The position numbers and the translations under genes were made by a program. Below the pieces are notes generated by a model. It saw only the letters and a list, made by a program, of their open reading frames with translations. It did no database searches and had not been told where the DNA came from. Shown piece after piece: positions 52,409 to 60,822 of a DNA stretch of 64,000 bases. How positions within the stretch are numbered: the stretch's first letter is position 1; every line of letters starts with the position of its first letter. The stretch comes from Bacteroidota bacterium (GTDB lineage Bacteria; Bacteroidota; Ignavibacteria; Ignavibacteriales; Ignavibacteriaceae): positions 124,001 through 188,000 of the forward strand of contig JAIUOE010000007.1 in assembly GCA_020161395.1 (NCBI GenBank). Direction: 5' to 3'.

Positions 52409-55057
52409 ATGAAAAAAACCGGCTACAAATTTTTTCCGGTAATTCTGCTGATTTTTATGGTTCTGATTTCCGGGCTGGTAAATGCTCAAACAGCGGGAAA
52501 ACTTGCCGGCAGGGTGACCGATGAAAACGGTCAGCCACTCATCGGCGCCACTGTTATCGTTGAAGGCACCAATAAGGGAGCAGTGACGGATTATGACGGG
52601 TACTATACGATTCTAAATCTTCGAGCCGGAACCTACTCCGTTGAGTTCAGATATACCGGCTTTCAGTCGAAAAAAGTTGAAGCTATCGCAGTTTCAACAG
52701 ATCAAACCACAAAAATTGATGTAAAACTTCAGAGTACATCGTTCACCACCGAAACAATTGTTGTTACTGCAGAAAAACCCCTTGTGGAGTTTAATCAGAC
52801 CTCCTCCGTGGTAAATGTTTCGAAGGATGAAATAGAACTTTTGCCTGTTCAGGATCTCGGACAAATAGTAAACCTTCAGGCGGGTGTTGTGGATGGTCAC
52901 TTCAGGGGCGGAAGACTCGGCGAGGTTCAGTATCAGGTGGATGGTGTTTCGATTAACAACCCGTTCAACAACTCTGCCACACTTCTTCTTGATAAATCGG
53001 TGTTGCAGGAGGTCCAGATTATCTCCGGAACATTCGATGCTAAATACGGGCAGGCAATGTCTGGAGTTGTGAATGCTGTTCTTAGGTCGGGAGATGACAA
53101 TTTTGAATGGTCGGGAGAATTTTACGGCGGAAGTTTTTATACAACAGACAATCAGAGATATCCTGATGCTGACAAGCTCCGTCCCCTTGGCATTCAGAAT
53201 TATCAACTGACACTTTCCGGTCCGACAGGTTTACCACAGACAACTTTCCTTGTTTCAGGAAGAAGATATGCCGGTGACGGATATCTCTACGGAACGAGAA
53301 GATTCATGCCGACAGATAAAAACGATCTCGAAGCTAAAATCTTCAGACCATCCGGAGACAACGAACTTGTACCGATGAATACCACCCGGGAGTGGAGCGG
53401 GCAGTTCAAACTTACCAACACTTCGATAAAGAACATGATTTTGAGCTATCAGGCGATCATGAACTCAATCGAAGCATACTACTACAATTTTGGTCTCCGT
53501 CTGAATCCCGACGGGAATAAACCAAACAACACCGTATCTGTCTCTCATGGCGTCGATTTTACTCACACACTGTCGCCAGAAATGTTTTATAAAGTGAGTG
53601 TAAGGCAGAACTACTTCGACTACAAGTCATATAAATATGAATCGGTTTTTGATCCCGGTTACCTGGCTGCAGGCGAGTTCAAGAGTGACAACAATTATGA
53701 ACTCGGCGCAATAGTCCAGGGTGTTGATCTTGGAAGGTATATCCAAAAAACGAACACCATAATAGCAAAGGCTGATTTTACCTGGCAGATCAACAGGCAC
53801 AACCTGCTCGAGGCAGGGGTTGAGGGACAGATTTCAGACATCCAGTTTGGTTCGCCCGGTTTCCTGCAGATGACTATTGTAAACGGAGTATCGACTCTTG
53901 TTGCGAAAGACCAGCCTGTGCTTATTACCGATCCGAGAATAAACCAGTATTTCCCGAAACAATATGCACTCTATCTTCAGGACAGGATTGAGTTGGGAGA
54001 TCTGGTTGTCAGAGCCGGACTGAGAGCTGAGTATTATGATGCAAACGCTGAAGTACCAAGTGATCTTTCGAACCCCGCCAACTCCATTTCGGGTGCACCG
54101 AAGTCGGTATTGAAACCGACAACTGTAAAATTTGCGTTGGCACCGAGACTTGGGTTCAGTTTCCCGCTTACTGCCATGTCTTCAGTCTACTTTGCTTACG
54201 GGCACTTTTATCAGATGCCCGGACTTGCCGATCTCTACTCAAATTCGAACTACACCATCCTGAGAGACCTTCAGGACGGCGGCATTTCGTATGGAACAAT
54301 GGGAAATCCGGACCTCAGACCGCAACTTACTGTGCAGTATGAAGGTGGTTTGAAACAGGCTTTCAGTCAGGTTTTTGGTGGTGAACTTACAGTGTTTTAC
54401 AAGGATATAAGAGACCTTCTGGGTGCAGAATTCATTTCCACCTATGCCGCTGCAGACTACCCAAGGCTGACAAACATCGACTTCGGCTCGGTATATGGTT
54501 TCACACTTGCGTTTGAGATGAGGAAACTTGGTCCCGTTACGGCATCTGTTGACTACACCATGCAATATGCACGGGGAAATGCAAGCGACCCTTATGAGAC
54601 CGCCAACAGAGCGGCTGCCGGGAAAGACCCGAGACCAAGAGATATTCCATTTGGATGGGATCAGAGACATACTCTTAATTTCACCGCTGTTTATCTGCAG
54701 CCGAACGATTACACAATATCGGCAATTCTTCGTATTGGAAGTGGTATGCCATACACCCCCGCAATCGGGACGGGCTTCAATGCCGACCTCGAAACAAACT
54801 CCGGAAGAAAAGACGGGTATGCGATTCTCGATATCAGAGCTGAAAAATACTTTGAACTTTCCTTCATAAATCTTAGTGTTTTCGCAAGAATGACCAATGT
54901 GCTGGGTACAAATTTCGTGAACGGATTTGTATTCGCAAACACGGGAAGTCCTGATTACTCTGTAAATTCATTTGCCGACAGGGCAGCACTTCTTAACCCG
55001 GGCAGATTTTACGAGCCGAGAAAAATTGAGATTGGCATCTCTTTCAGGAGTAAATAA
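52409..55057 (+). CDS. TonB-dependent outer-membrane receptor
   Basis: An 882-residue receptor: signal peptide (1-26), a carboxypeptidase-regulatory-like domain (about 30-115, GKLAGRVTDENGQPLIGATV), a plug (about 120-235, VQYQVDGVSINNPFNNSA and YGQAMSGVVNAVLRSGDDN) and a 22-strand-type barrel to the C-terminus. The front domain is that of SusC/CirA-type glycan importers. It likely brings beta-1,2-oligoglucans through the outer membrane using TonB energy. No SusD gene adjoins; instead the next genes are a large FN3-containing secreted protein and a PorV-like protein, a set often seen together in Ignavibacteria. Confidence 0.9.
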   Translation: MKKTGYKFFPVILLIFMVLISGLVNAQTAGKLAGRVTDENGQPLIGATVIVEGTNKGAVTDYDGYYTILNLRAGTYSVEFRYTGFQSKKVEAIAVSTDQTTKIDVKLQSTSFTTETIVVTAEKPLVEFNQTSSVVNVSKDEIELLPVQDLGQIVNLQAGVVDGHFRGGRLGEVQYQVDGVSINNPFNNSATLLLDKSVLQEVQIISGTFDAKYGQAMSGVVNAVLRSGDDNFEWSGEFYGGSFYTTDNQRYPDADKLRPLGIQNYQLTLSGPTGLPQTTFLVSGRRYAGDGYLYGTRRFMPTDKNDLEAKIFRPSGDNELVPMNTTREWSGQFKLTNTSIKNMILSYQAIMNSIEAYYYNFGLRLNPDGNKPNNTVSVSHGVDFTHTLSPEMFYKVSVRQNYFDYKSYKYESVFDPGYLAAGEFKSDNNYELGAIVQGVDLGRYIQKTNTIIAKADFTWQINRHNLLEAGVEGQISDIQFGSPGFLQMTIVNGVSTLVAKDQPVLITDPRINQYFPKQYALYLQDRIELGDLVVRAGLRAEYYDANAEVPSDLSNPANSISGAPKSVLKPTTVKFALAPRLGFSFPLTAMSSVYFAYGHFYQMPGLADLYSNSNYTILRDLQDGGISYGTMGNPDLRPQLTVQYEGGLKQAFSQVFGGELTVFYKDIRDLLGAEFISTYAAADYPRLTNIDFGSVYGFTLAFEMRKLGPVTASVDYTMQYARGNASDPYETANRAAAGKDPRPRDIPFGWDQRHTLNFTAVYLQPNDYTISAILRIGSGMPYTPAIGTGFNADLETNSGRKDGYAILDIRAEKYFELSFINLSVFARMTNVLGTNFVNGFVFANTGSPDYSVNSFADRAALLNPGRFYEPRKIEIGISFRSK

Positions 55058-55083
55058 TTATGCGGAAAAGTGGAGATCTTAAT

Positions 55084-58000
55084 ATGAATTCAAAAAATAA
55101 AATCTTTCGACCGGGAAGGTTCCAATTCTTTCTCCTGATGATTATGGCACCCGTCGTTCTTTTTGCACAGGTTCCCCCGGAACTCAGGGGCAGAATAGAT
55201 GCGGAAAGAATGGGGCAGCACGACTTCAACAACATCAGAACCCGGTTCTTTAACTATGGAATGGTTGGCGATTATCCTCCCGATCCTCTGAAAGTTGACC
55301 TGACGGTATTCCATTCAGTCGAAATTCCAAAAGGTTCGGGTGAAAACTATACTGATGGTATTACACCTTTTGTTTTGGCAAAGGTTATGCAGGAAAATGG
55401 AAAAGTTGCCTACATGATGCAATCGGGATACCGTGAGAGACAGACTCAGAGTCCGCTCACAGGAAAGACAATGCGATATGAACCAAGACCCGGATATCAC
55501 CAGGATGATCCGACGATAAATGTGGGGCGGTCGGTTGCGATGTCCAATGATCCCAGAACCTGGCCCGACAAGTGGATCGACAAGATGAATGATGCCACAG
55601 ACCCCGGTTGGGGAGGTTCGTGGAACGGCTATTTCGGAAAGGTTCCTAAACTTGAGATGCAGGAAAGTTTCACCGTGATGGATGATAACTTTTACGATGC
55701 CTGGGATTATTACCCCGACAGCCGCGACCGTACCAGAAGAGGGCTTGGTTTAAGAATAGAACAAAGAGGCTTCCAGTGGAACAACCCGCAGGCGTCCGAT
55801 GTTATTTTCTTCCATTATGATATCACCAATGAAAGTACGACCGACTATAATGACAACATTATTTTCGGGCTCTACATGGACTCGGGTGTTGGCGGTTCCG
55901 GAAAAGGGAAGGATCCATATCCTGAATCTGACGATGACAACGCCTACTTCACGAAGGAAGAGGGAATAAACCTCGTTTACACATGGGACTACTACGGTAA
56001 CGGGGTTAAGGGTCCGACAGGTTATCTCGGATATTCATATCTTGAAACACCCGGAAATCAGTATGACGGCAAGGATAACGATAAAGACGGTATTAAGGAT
56101 GAGAAAAGAGACAGCGGACCAGGCACACTGATTACCGGGCAGGACAATATTCGTGCGTATGCTTCTGCAAATTATACCCTTGCAGATTTCCAAGCAACAT
56201 ACGGTCCACTCGAGAGCAGACCTGCTTTTAAAAGAGGTCTTTGGTGGACAGGTGATGAGGATATGGACTGGGTTGGCGAGTACAACGACACGGGTGCTGA
56301 CGGTCTTTTTGGAACCAGCGATGCGGGCGAAAATGACGGTATACCGACAAACGGTGAACCGGGCTTCGATAAAGTTGATATCGATGAATCGGATCAGGTT
56401 GGTCTGACCGGATTCAAGTTTAACAGAATAAATGATCCGGCTGGTGGTGGACAGACAGACAACATCGTCTTTTTTGATGACGGAAGAGGCTGGCCCGAGA
56501 GACTTTACAAGAATTTCTCCGATCCTGATTCCTCTTTTGATGCAGCGATTACCAGAACCAACCTGAACATCGGATTTTTGTTTGCCTCAGGTCCATTCAA
56601 ACTCCCTGCCGGAAAGACAGAGAGATTCAGTCTTGCCCTTGCATTTGGACGCGATCTTAGGGAACTCAAGAACAATGTGAAGATAGTCGGCAAAATCTAT
56701 AAAGCCAACTATCAGTTTGCAGTTCCGCCTCCAACTCCGACTCTTACAGGATTTGCCGGAGATGGTTATGTTGAACTCTCCTGGGACGAAGCTGCCGAAA
56801 GAGCTTTCGATCCTGTAACAAGTGAAAATGATTTCGAAGGTTACAAGATTTACAGAAGCACTGATCCAAACTTTAATGACATCAAAACGATTTACAGTGG
56901 TACGGGAACAGAACCGATGCCATTCGGAAGAGCTCTTGCGCAATTTGATTTAAAGGACAAGGTTCTTGGCTACTCGAAAACCACAGTTAAGGGTGTTGCC
57001 TACTATCTGGGTGATGACACAGGAATCAGGCATACATACCGCGACACAACTGCCGTTAACGGTCAGAAGTATTACTATGCTGTTGTTGCATATGACAAGG
57101 GATCCGATTCGTTGGAATTGTATCCGTCTGAGAATGCTTATTCGGTCACGCAGACACTTCGCGGCGGTACCGTTCTCCCGAAAAATGTTATTGAAATGGT
57201 GCCGAATCCAAACAGCATGGGATATGTTCCTGCAAAAACCGAGAACATAGTTCACAGCCAGGGAAATGGTTTCGGAAGTGTGACGGTGAAAGTTGTAAAC
57301 CCGGCAGAAGTGCCTGATAATCATCTATTCAAACTGACATTCTTCGGTCAGGATGACAGCGTGAAAGCCGAAATGTACAGGTTTATTGATGAGACCGCCG
57401 GAGATACTCTCTTCAGACTGGGTTACGACTTTAAGGGCGAGGGCTCGGGACCCACAGCGCTTGGTTTGCTCCCCGTGGTTACCTCGATTGACACATTTAA
57501 AGTTGATTCTTCAAAGACCGGATTTGTTGCCGGAAGTCCAACAAATGCTTCACTTGCAATCAGGTACAGCGCTGTCAGACCAATCAACCTCAAACGCCCG
57601 GGTTATCCGGAGAACTTGAGAATCGAATTCAGCGACCAGGTGCTCGACACTTCCAAGGCATTCCCGGGATTCCAGGCCAAACCTGCGATGTTCAGAATTA
57701 CCGCAATGAAAGCAGATGGCAGTGAATCGAAGCTGAACTTCAAGTTCTTCGACAAAAACAATTCGAAGACGCTTGATCAACCCGATGATTATATCGAGAT
57801 TCAGACTTATCAGACAAAAGCTCCGACTGTTGCAATACCGACCTGGAATATCAGGCTTGATACAGTAGGACAGTGGCAGAGAGGACCTCTTGTCCCACCG
57901 ACAAAAGGTGACGAGTACCGTTTTGTGATCAATAAACCGCTTGGCAGTCAGGATGAATTTACTTTCAGATCGATTGGTCAAAAGTTTGATCAAAACCTGG

Positions 58001-58329
58001 CTAACAGTCAGTTCAACAACAAACCGTATGTTGTTCCCAATCCTTATGTGGCTGCAGCATCTTTCGAACCCCAAAGATTTGGTGTTCAGGGAAGAGGCGA
58101 GAGAAAACTTGAATTCAGGAATCTCCCTCCAAACTGCACCATAAGAATTTATACAGTGACAGGTGAACTTGTTCAGACACTTCAACACGATGGAAATATC
58201 TTAAACGGCTATATTCCCTGGGATCTTCGAACAAAAGATAACCTTGAAGCAGCACCGGGTCTTTATATCTTCCATGTGGATGCGGGTCAGTCGGGTGTAC
58301 ACACCGGTAAATTCGCAATAGTGAAGTAG
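55084..58329 (+). CDS. large secreted FN3-containing protein beside the TonB receptor
   Basis: About 1081 residues with a signal peptide (FQFFLLMIMAPVVLFAQ). An N-terminal unknown domain (about 30-540) contains a calcium-loop-like run (NQYDGKDNDKDGIKDE); a fibronectin-III domain lies at about 550-660 (GDGYVELSWDEAAERAF); the tail is a FlgD/T9SS-like Ig domain (KPYVVPNPY, PPNCTIRIYTVTGELV, ending FAIVK). The tail resembles T9SS sorting domains but lacks NPFNP. An upstream ATG (55060) with its own AGGAG site would add eight residues. No enzyme motif is seen. It may be a receptor-associated binding protein taking the place of SusD. Confidence 0.72.
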   Translation: MNSKNKIFRPGRFQFFLLMIMAPVVLFAQVPPELRGRIDAERMGQHDFNNIRTRFFNYGMVGDYPPDPLKVDLTVFHSVEIPKGSGENYTDGITPFVLAKVMQENGKVAYMMQSGYRERQTQSPLTGKTMRYEPRPGYHQDDPTINVGRSVAMSNDPRTWPDKWIDKMNDATDPGWGGSWNGYFGKVPKLEMQESFTVMDDNFYDAWDYYPDSRDRTRRGLGLRIEQRGFQWNNPQASDVIFFHYDITNESTTDYNDNIIFGLYMDSGVGGSGKGKDPYPESDDDNAYFTKEEGINLVYTWDYYGNGVKGPTGYLGYSYLETPGNQYDGKDNDKDGIKDEKRDSGPGTLITGQDNIRAYASANYTLADFQATYGPLESRPAFKRGLWWTGDEDMDWVGEYNDTGADGLFGTSDAGENDGIPTNGEPGFDKVDIDESDQVGLTGFKFNRINDPAGGGQTDNIVFFDDGRGWPERLYKNFSDPDSSFDAAITRTNLNIGFLFASGPFKLPAGKTERFSLALAFGRDLRELKNNVKIVGKIYKANYQFAVPPPTPTLTGFAGDGYVELSWDEAAERAFDPVTSENDFEGYKIYRSTDPNFNDIKTIYSGTGTEPMPFGRALAQFDLKDKVLGYSKTTVKGVAYYLGDDTGIRHTYRDTTAVNGQKYYYAVVAYDKGSDSLELYPSENAYSVTQTLRGGTVLPKNVIEMVPNPNSMGYVPAKTENIVHSQGNGFGSVTVKVVNPAEVPDNHLFKLTFFGQDDSVKAEMYRFIDETAGDTLFRLGYDFKGEGSGPTALGLLPVVTSIDTFKVDSSKTGFVAGSPTNASLAIRYSAVRPINLKRPGYPENLRIEFSDQVLDTSKAFPGFQAKPAMFRITAMKADGSESKLNFKFFDKNNSKTLDQPDDYIEIQTYQTKAPTVAIPTWNIRLDTVGQWQRGPLVPPTKGDEYRFVINKPLGSQDEFTFRSIGQKFDQNLANSQFNNKPYVVPNPYVAAASFEPQRFGVQGRGERKLEFRNLPPNCTIRIYTVTGELVQTLQHDGNILNGYIPWDLRTKDNLEAAPGLYIFHVDAGQSGVHTGKFAIVK

Positions 58330-58340
58330 GAGAGACAAAA

Positions 58341-59354
58341 ATGAAAAAGATAACAATTATCACAGCGTTCTTTTTGGTTCTTTCCTCCGTCCTGCTTTAT
58401 TCGCAGAGCAAGGCGGGAACCACAATAGCTCAATTTCTGAAGATTGAACCGAGCGCAAGGGCAGCAGCTTTGGGAAATGCAGGTACCGCACTTTTTGGTG
58501 AGGCAACTTCGCTCTATTACAATCCCGCAAGTCTTGGGCGACTTGACAAACTTGATGTTCAGTTTACCTACAACAAATGGATTGCAGACATCAACTACAA
58601 CTATGCAGTTGCTGCCGTTCCGATTCAGGGACTGGGAACACTGGCACTTCAGATGACCTCCCTTAACTCGGGTGAGATGGATGTGAGAACAGTGGAGCAA
58701 CCGCTCGGAACGGGTGAGAGGTTCAGCGTCACCAATTTCGCACTCGGTCTCGGGTATGGTATCATGCTCACAGACCGCGTTTCTGTCGGGCTTCAGATGA
58801 CATATTATCAGGAATCGATCTGGCATTCCAACCTTTCCGGATTCGCCCTCAACATCGGGGTGCAGTACCAGGTTGAGGTAGACGGTCTGACGATTGGAGC
58901 CGCTCTTATGAATTTTGGTCCGAGAGCCAAATATGAGGGGAGGGATGCCTATGTCAATTTCGATTTCGACCCGAAGAAATATGGAGACAACGATCAGTTG
59001 CCTGCCGAGCTCAGGATGGATGAGTGGGGTCTTCCTACTGCCTTCAGAGTTGGTATGTCATATCCCGTGAAATTCACCAAAGACTATAAACTTATTCTTT
59101 CTGTCGATGGATTTCATCCCAATGACAATAACGAAAGCATAAGTCTTGGCGGTGAGTTTCAGATACTCGATCTGGTTTACCTGAGAGGCGGATACAGAAA
59201 CCTTTTTCTTCCTTCTCTCGAAGGTGGTGCCGTTCTCGGGGGTGGTGTAAAAGCATCAATCTCCGGAGGGTACACAGTCAGGTTCGATTATGCATGGGCT
59301 GACTACGGAAGGCTCGATCAGGCTCACCGTTTCACTTTCAGTGTCGGTTTCTGA
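58341..59354 (+). CDS. PorV/PorQ-family outer-membrane protein
   Basis: A 337-residue FadL-like barrel. After the signal peptide (1-20) comes the family start FLKIEPSARAAALGNAGTALFGEATSLYYNPASLGRL, and it ends in the barrel strand HRFTFSVGF. PorV shuttles T9SS cargo to the attachment complex; many extra paralogs in this phylum act with single operons. It follows the receptor and FN3 protein genes with short gaps, so the three are probably one operon and one outer-membrane unit. A strong terminator follows. Confidence 0.85.
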   Translation: MKKITIITAFFLVLSSVLLYSQSKAGTTIAQFLKIEPSARAAALGNAGTALFGEATSLYYNPASLGRLDKLDVQFTYNKWIADINYNYAVAAVPIQGLGTLALQMTSLNSGEMDVRTVEQPLGTGERFSVTNFALGLGYGIMLTDRVSVGLQMTYYQESIWHSNLSGFALNIGVQYQVEVDGLTIGAALMNFGPRAKYEGRDAYVNFDFDPKKYGDNDQLPAELRMDEWGLPTAFRVGMSYPVKFTKDYKLILSVDGFHPNDNNESISLGGEFQILDLVYLRGGYRNLFLPSLEGGAVLGGGVKASISGGYTVRFDYAWADYGRLDQAHRFTFSVGF

Positions 59355-59379
59355 TCTCTATAATTATTGATTTATTCCA

Positions 59380-59407
59380 CCGCCGGGCAGTCCCCGGCGG
59401 TTTTGTT
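59380..59407 (+). terminator. rho-independent terminator
   Basis: CCGCCGGG (59380-59387) pairs perfectly with CCCGGCGG (59393-59400), followed by TTTTGTT. It ends the receptor-FN3-PorV operon. Confidence 0.9.
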
Positions 59408-59430
59408 ATAATTACAACCCGGACGATGAA

Positions 59431-60813
59431 ATGAGATTATTACTTTTATTACCACTTGTTTTCCTTATTAGCGGCTGCTCCGTGGCTCAAAATACTTATA
59501 TGCCCGAGAAGTATGTAAAATATCAGAACATTCCTCAAGTGCAAAAGGATTTCCTCGATTCACTTCAGAGGGAGACATTTCAATATTTTCTTCACGAGAT
59601 GAATCCTGAAAACGGCCTGGTTAAAGACCGTTCTGCTGACTGGTCACCGGCAAGTATGGCTTCCACAGGTTTTGCTGTGCCTGTTTGGGCTATCGGTGCA
59701 GAAAAGGGATGGATAACAAAGGAGTACGCAGCTAAGGTCACTCTCAATCTGATCAATTTTCTTCTTGGGAGTGTACAAAGTGCGGAAGTTGACGCTACCG
59801 GTTACAAAGGTTTTTATTATCACTTTGTCGATATGAAAAAGGGGAAAAGGGAGTGGAAATGTGAGTTGTCGACTATTGATTCAGGGCTCCTTTTTGCCGG
59901 ACTCATCTTCGCAAGAAACTACTACAGTGGTGACAACGAAACGCATCGTGCAATCCGGGAAGGTGTCACAAAAATTCTGGAGCGGGCTGAATGGGATTTC
60001 TTCACTATCAACAATTCCAAGAGTGATTACCACAACGGTTTGAGTATGGGCTGGCATCCTGAAAAGAGTGAACTGATAGATCATTGCTGGTGGGGTTACA
60101 ACGAAGCGATTGTAATTTTTGTAATAGCTGCCGGCTCCAATTCAAAAGATTACGGAAAAACATATGACCGCTGGTTGAGAGACTACAAATGGGAGACTCC
60201 ATATCCGGGACTTGGTCATTTTATATTTCCGCCACTCTTCGGGCACCAGTATTCTCACCTCTTCCTCGATTTCCGAGGAATTTATGACAGTAAAACGGGA
60301 GAAAAGGGGATAGACTACTGGGAGAATACCCGCAGGGCCACTTATGTTCAGCAGATATTTGGCAAAGAAAACCCCAGGAAATGGGCCGGTTTCGATGAGT
60401 TTACATGGGGTCTTACTGCATGTGACGGGCCCGGTGAAAAGTACAATAAAAACGGATACAAGTTCATCGATTATTCAGCCCGGGGGTTCAGTATGCCCGG
60501 CATGGACTGGAACGACGACGGAACCATAGCTCCCACAGCGGCAGGGGGTTCGATTCCATTTGCTCCCGAGATTACTATTCCCACCCTCATGAACATGAAG
60601 TATAAATACGGCAGTTCGGGGCTTTGGGGAAAGTATGGCTTTCAGGATGCATTCAATCCCACGGCAGGTTGGGTGGCACAGGATTGTATCGGTATTGATC
60701 AGGGACCCATAATCCTGATGATCGAAAACTACAAAAATGACTTTGTATGGGAGTATTTTATGAAAGACCCCGTAATTAAAAAAGGACTTGAAAATCTTGG
60801 TTTTACGAGATAA
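59431..60813 (+). CDS. GH144-type lipoprotein, second endo-beta-1,2-glucanase
   Basis: A 460-residue protein with a lipoprotein signal (lipobox ISGC, Cys16) and a single PF10091/GH144-type domain (about 35-455): FLDSLQRETFQYFLHEMNPENGLVKDRS, STGFAVPVWAIGAEKGWI, HCWWGYNEAIVIFVIAAGS, TWGLTACDGPGEKYN and GIDQGPIILMIENY. Shorter than 43698-46121 and without binding or sorting modules, it likely works in the periplasm or on the membrane on shorter chains. It follows the terminator at 59380 and is nine bases before the GH2-type gene, forming a two-gene unit. Confidence 0.85.
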   Translation: MRLLLLLPLVFLISGCSVAQNTYMPEKYVKYQNIPQVQKDFLDSLQRETFQYFLHEMNPENGLVKDRSADWSPASMASTGFAVPVWAIGAEKGWITKEYAAKVTLNLINFLLGSVQSAEVDATGYKGFYYHFVDMKKGKREWKCELSTIDSGLLFAGLIFARNYYSGDNETHRAIREGVTKILERAEWDFFTINNSKSDYHNGLSMGWHPEKSELIDHCWWGYNEAIVIFVIAAGSNSKDYGKTYDRWLRDYKWETPYPGLGHFIFPPLFGHQYSHLFLDFRGIYDSKTGEKGIDYWENTRRATYVQQIFGKENPRKWAGFDEFTWGLTACDGPGEKYNKNGYKFIDYSARGFSMPGMDWNDDGTIAPTAAGGSIPFAPEITIPTLMNMKYKYGSSGLWGKYGFQDAFNPTAGWVAQDCIGIDQGPIILMIENYKNDFVWEYFMKDPVIKKGLENLGFTR

Positions 60814-60822
60814 GGAATTACA

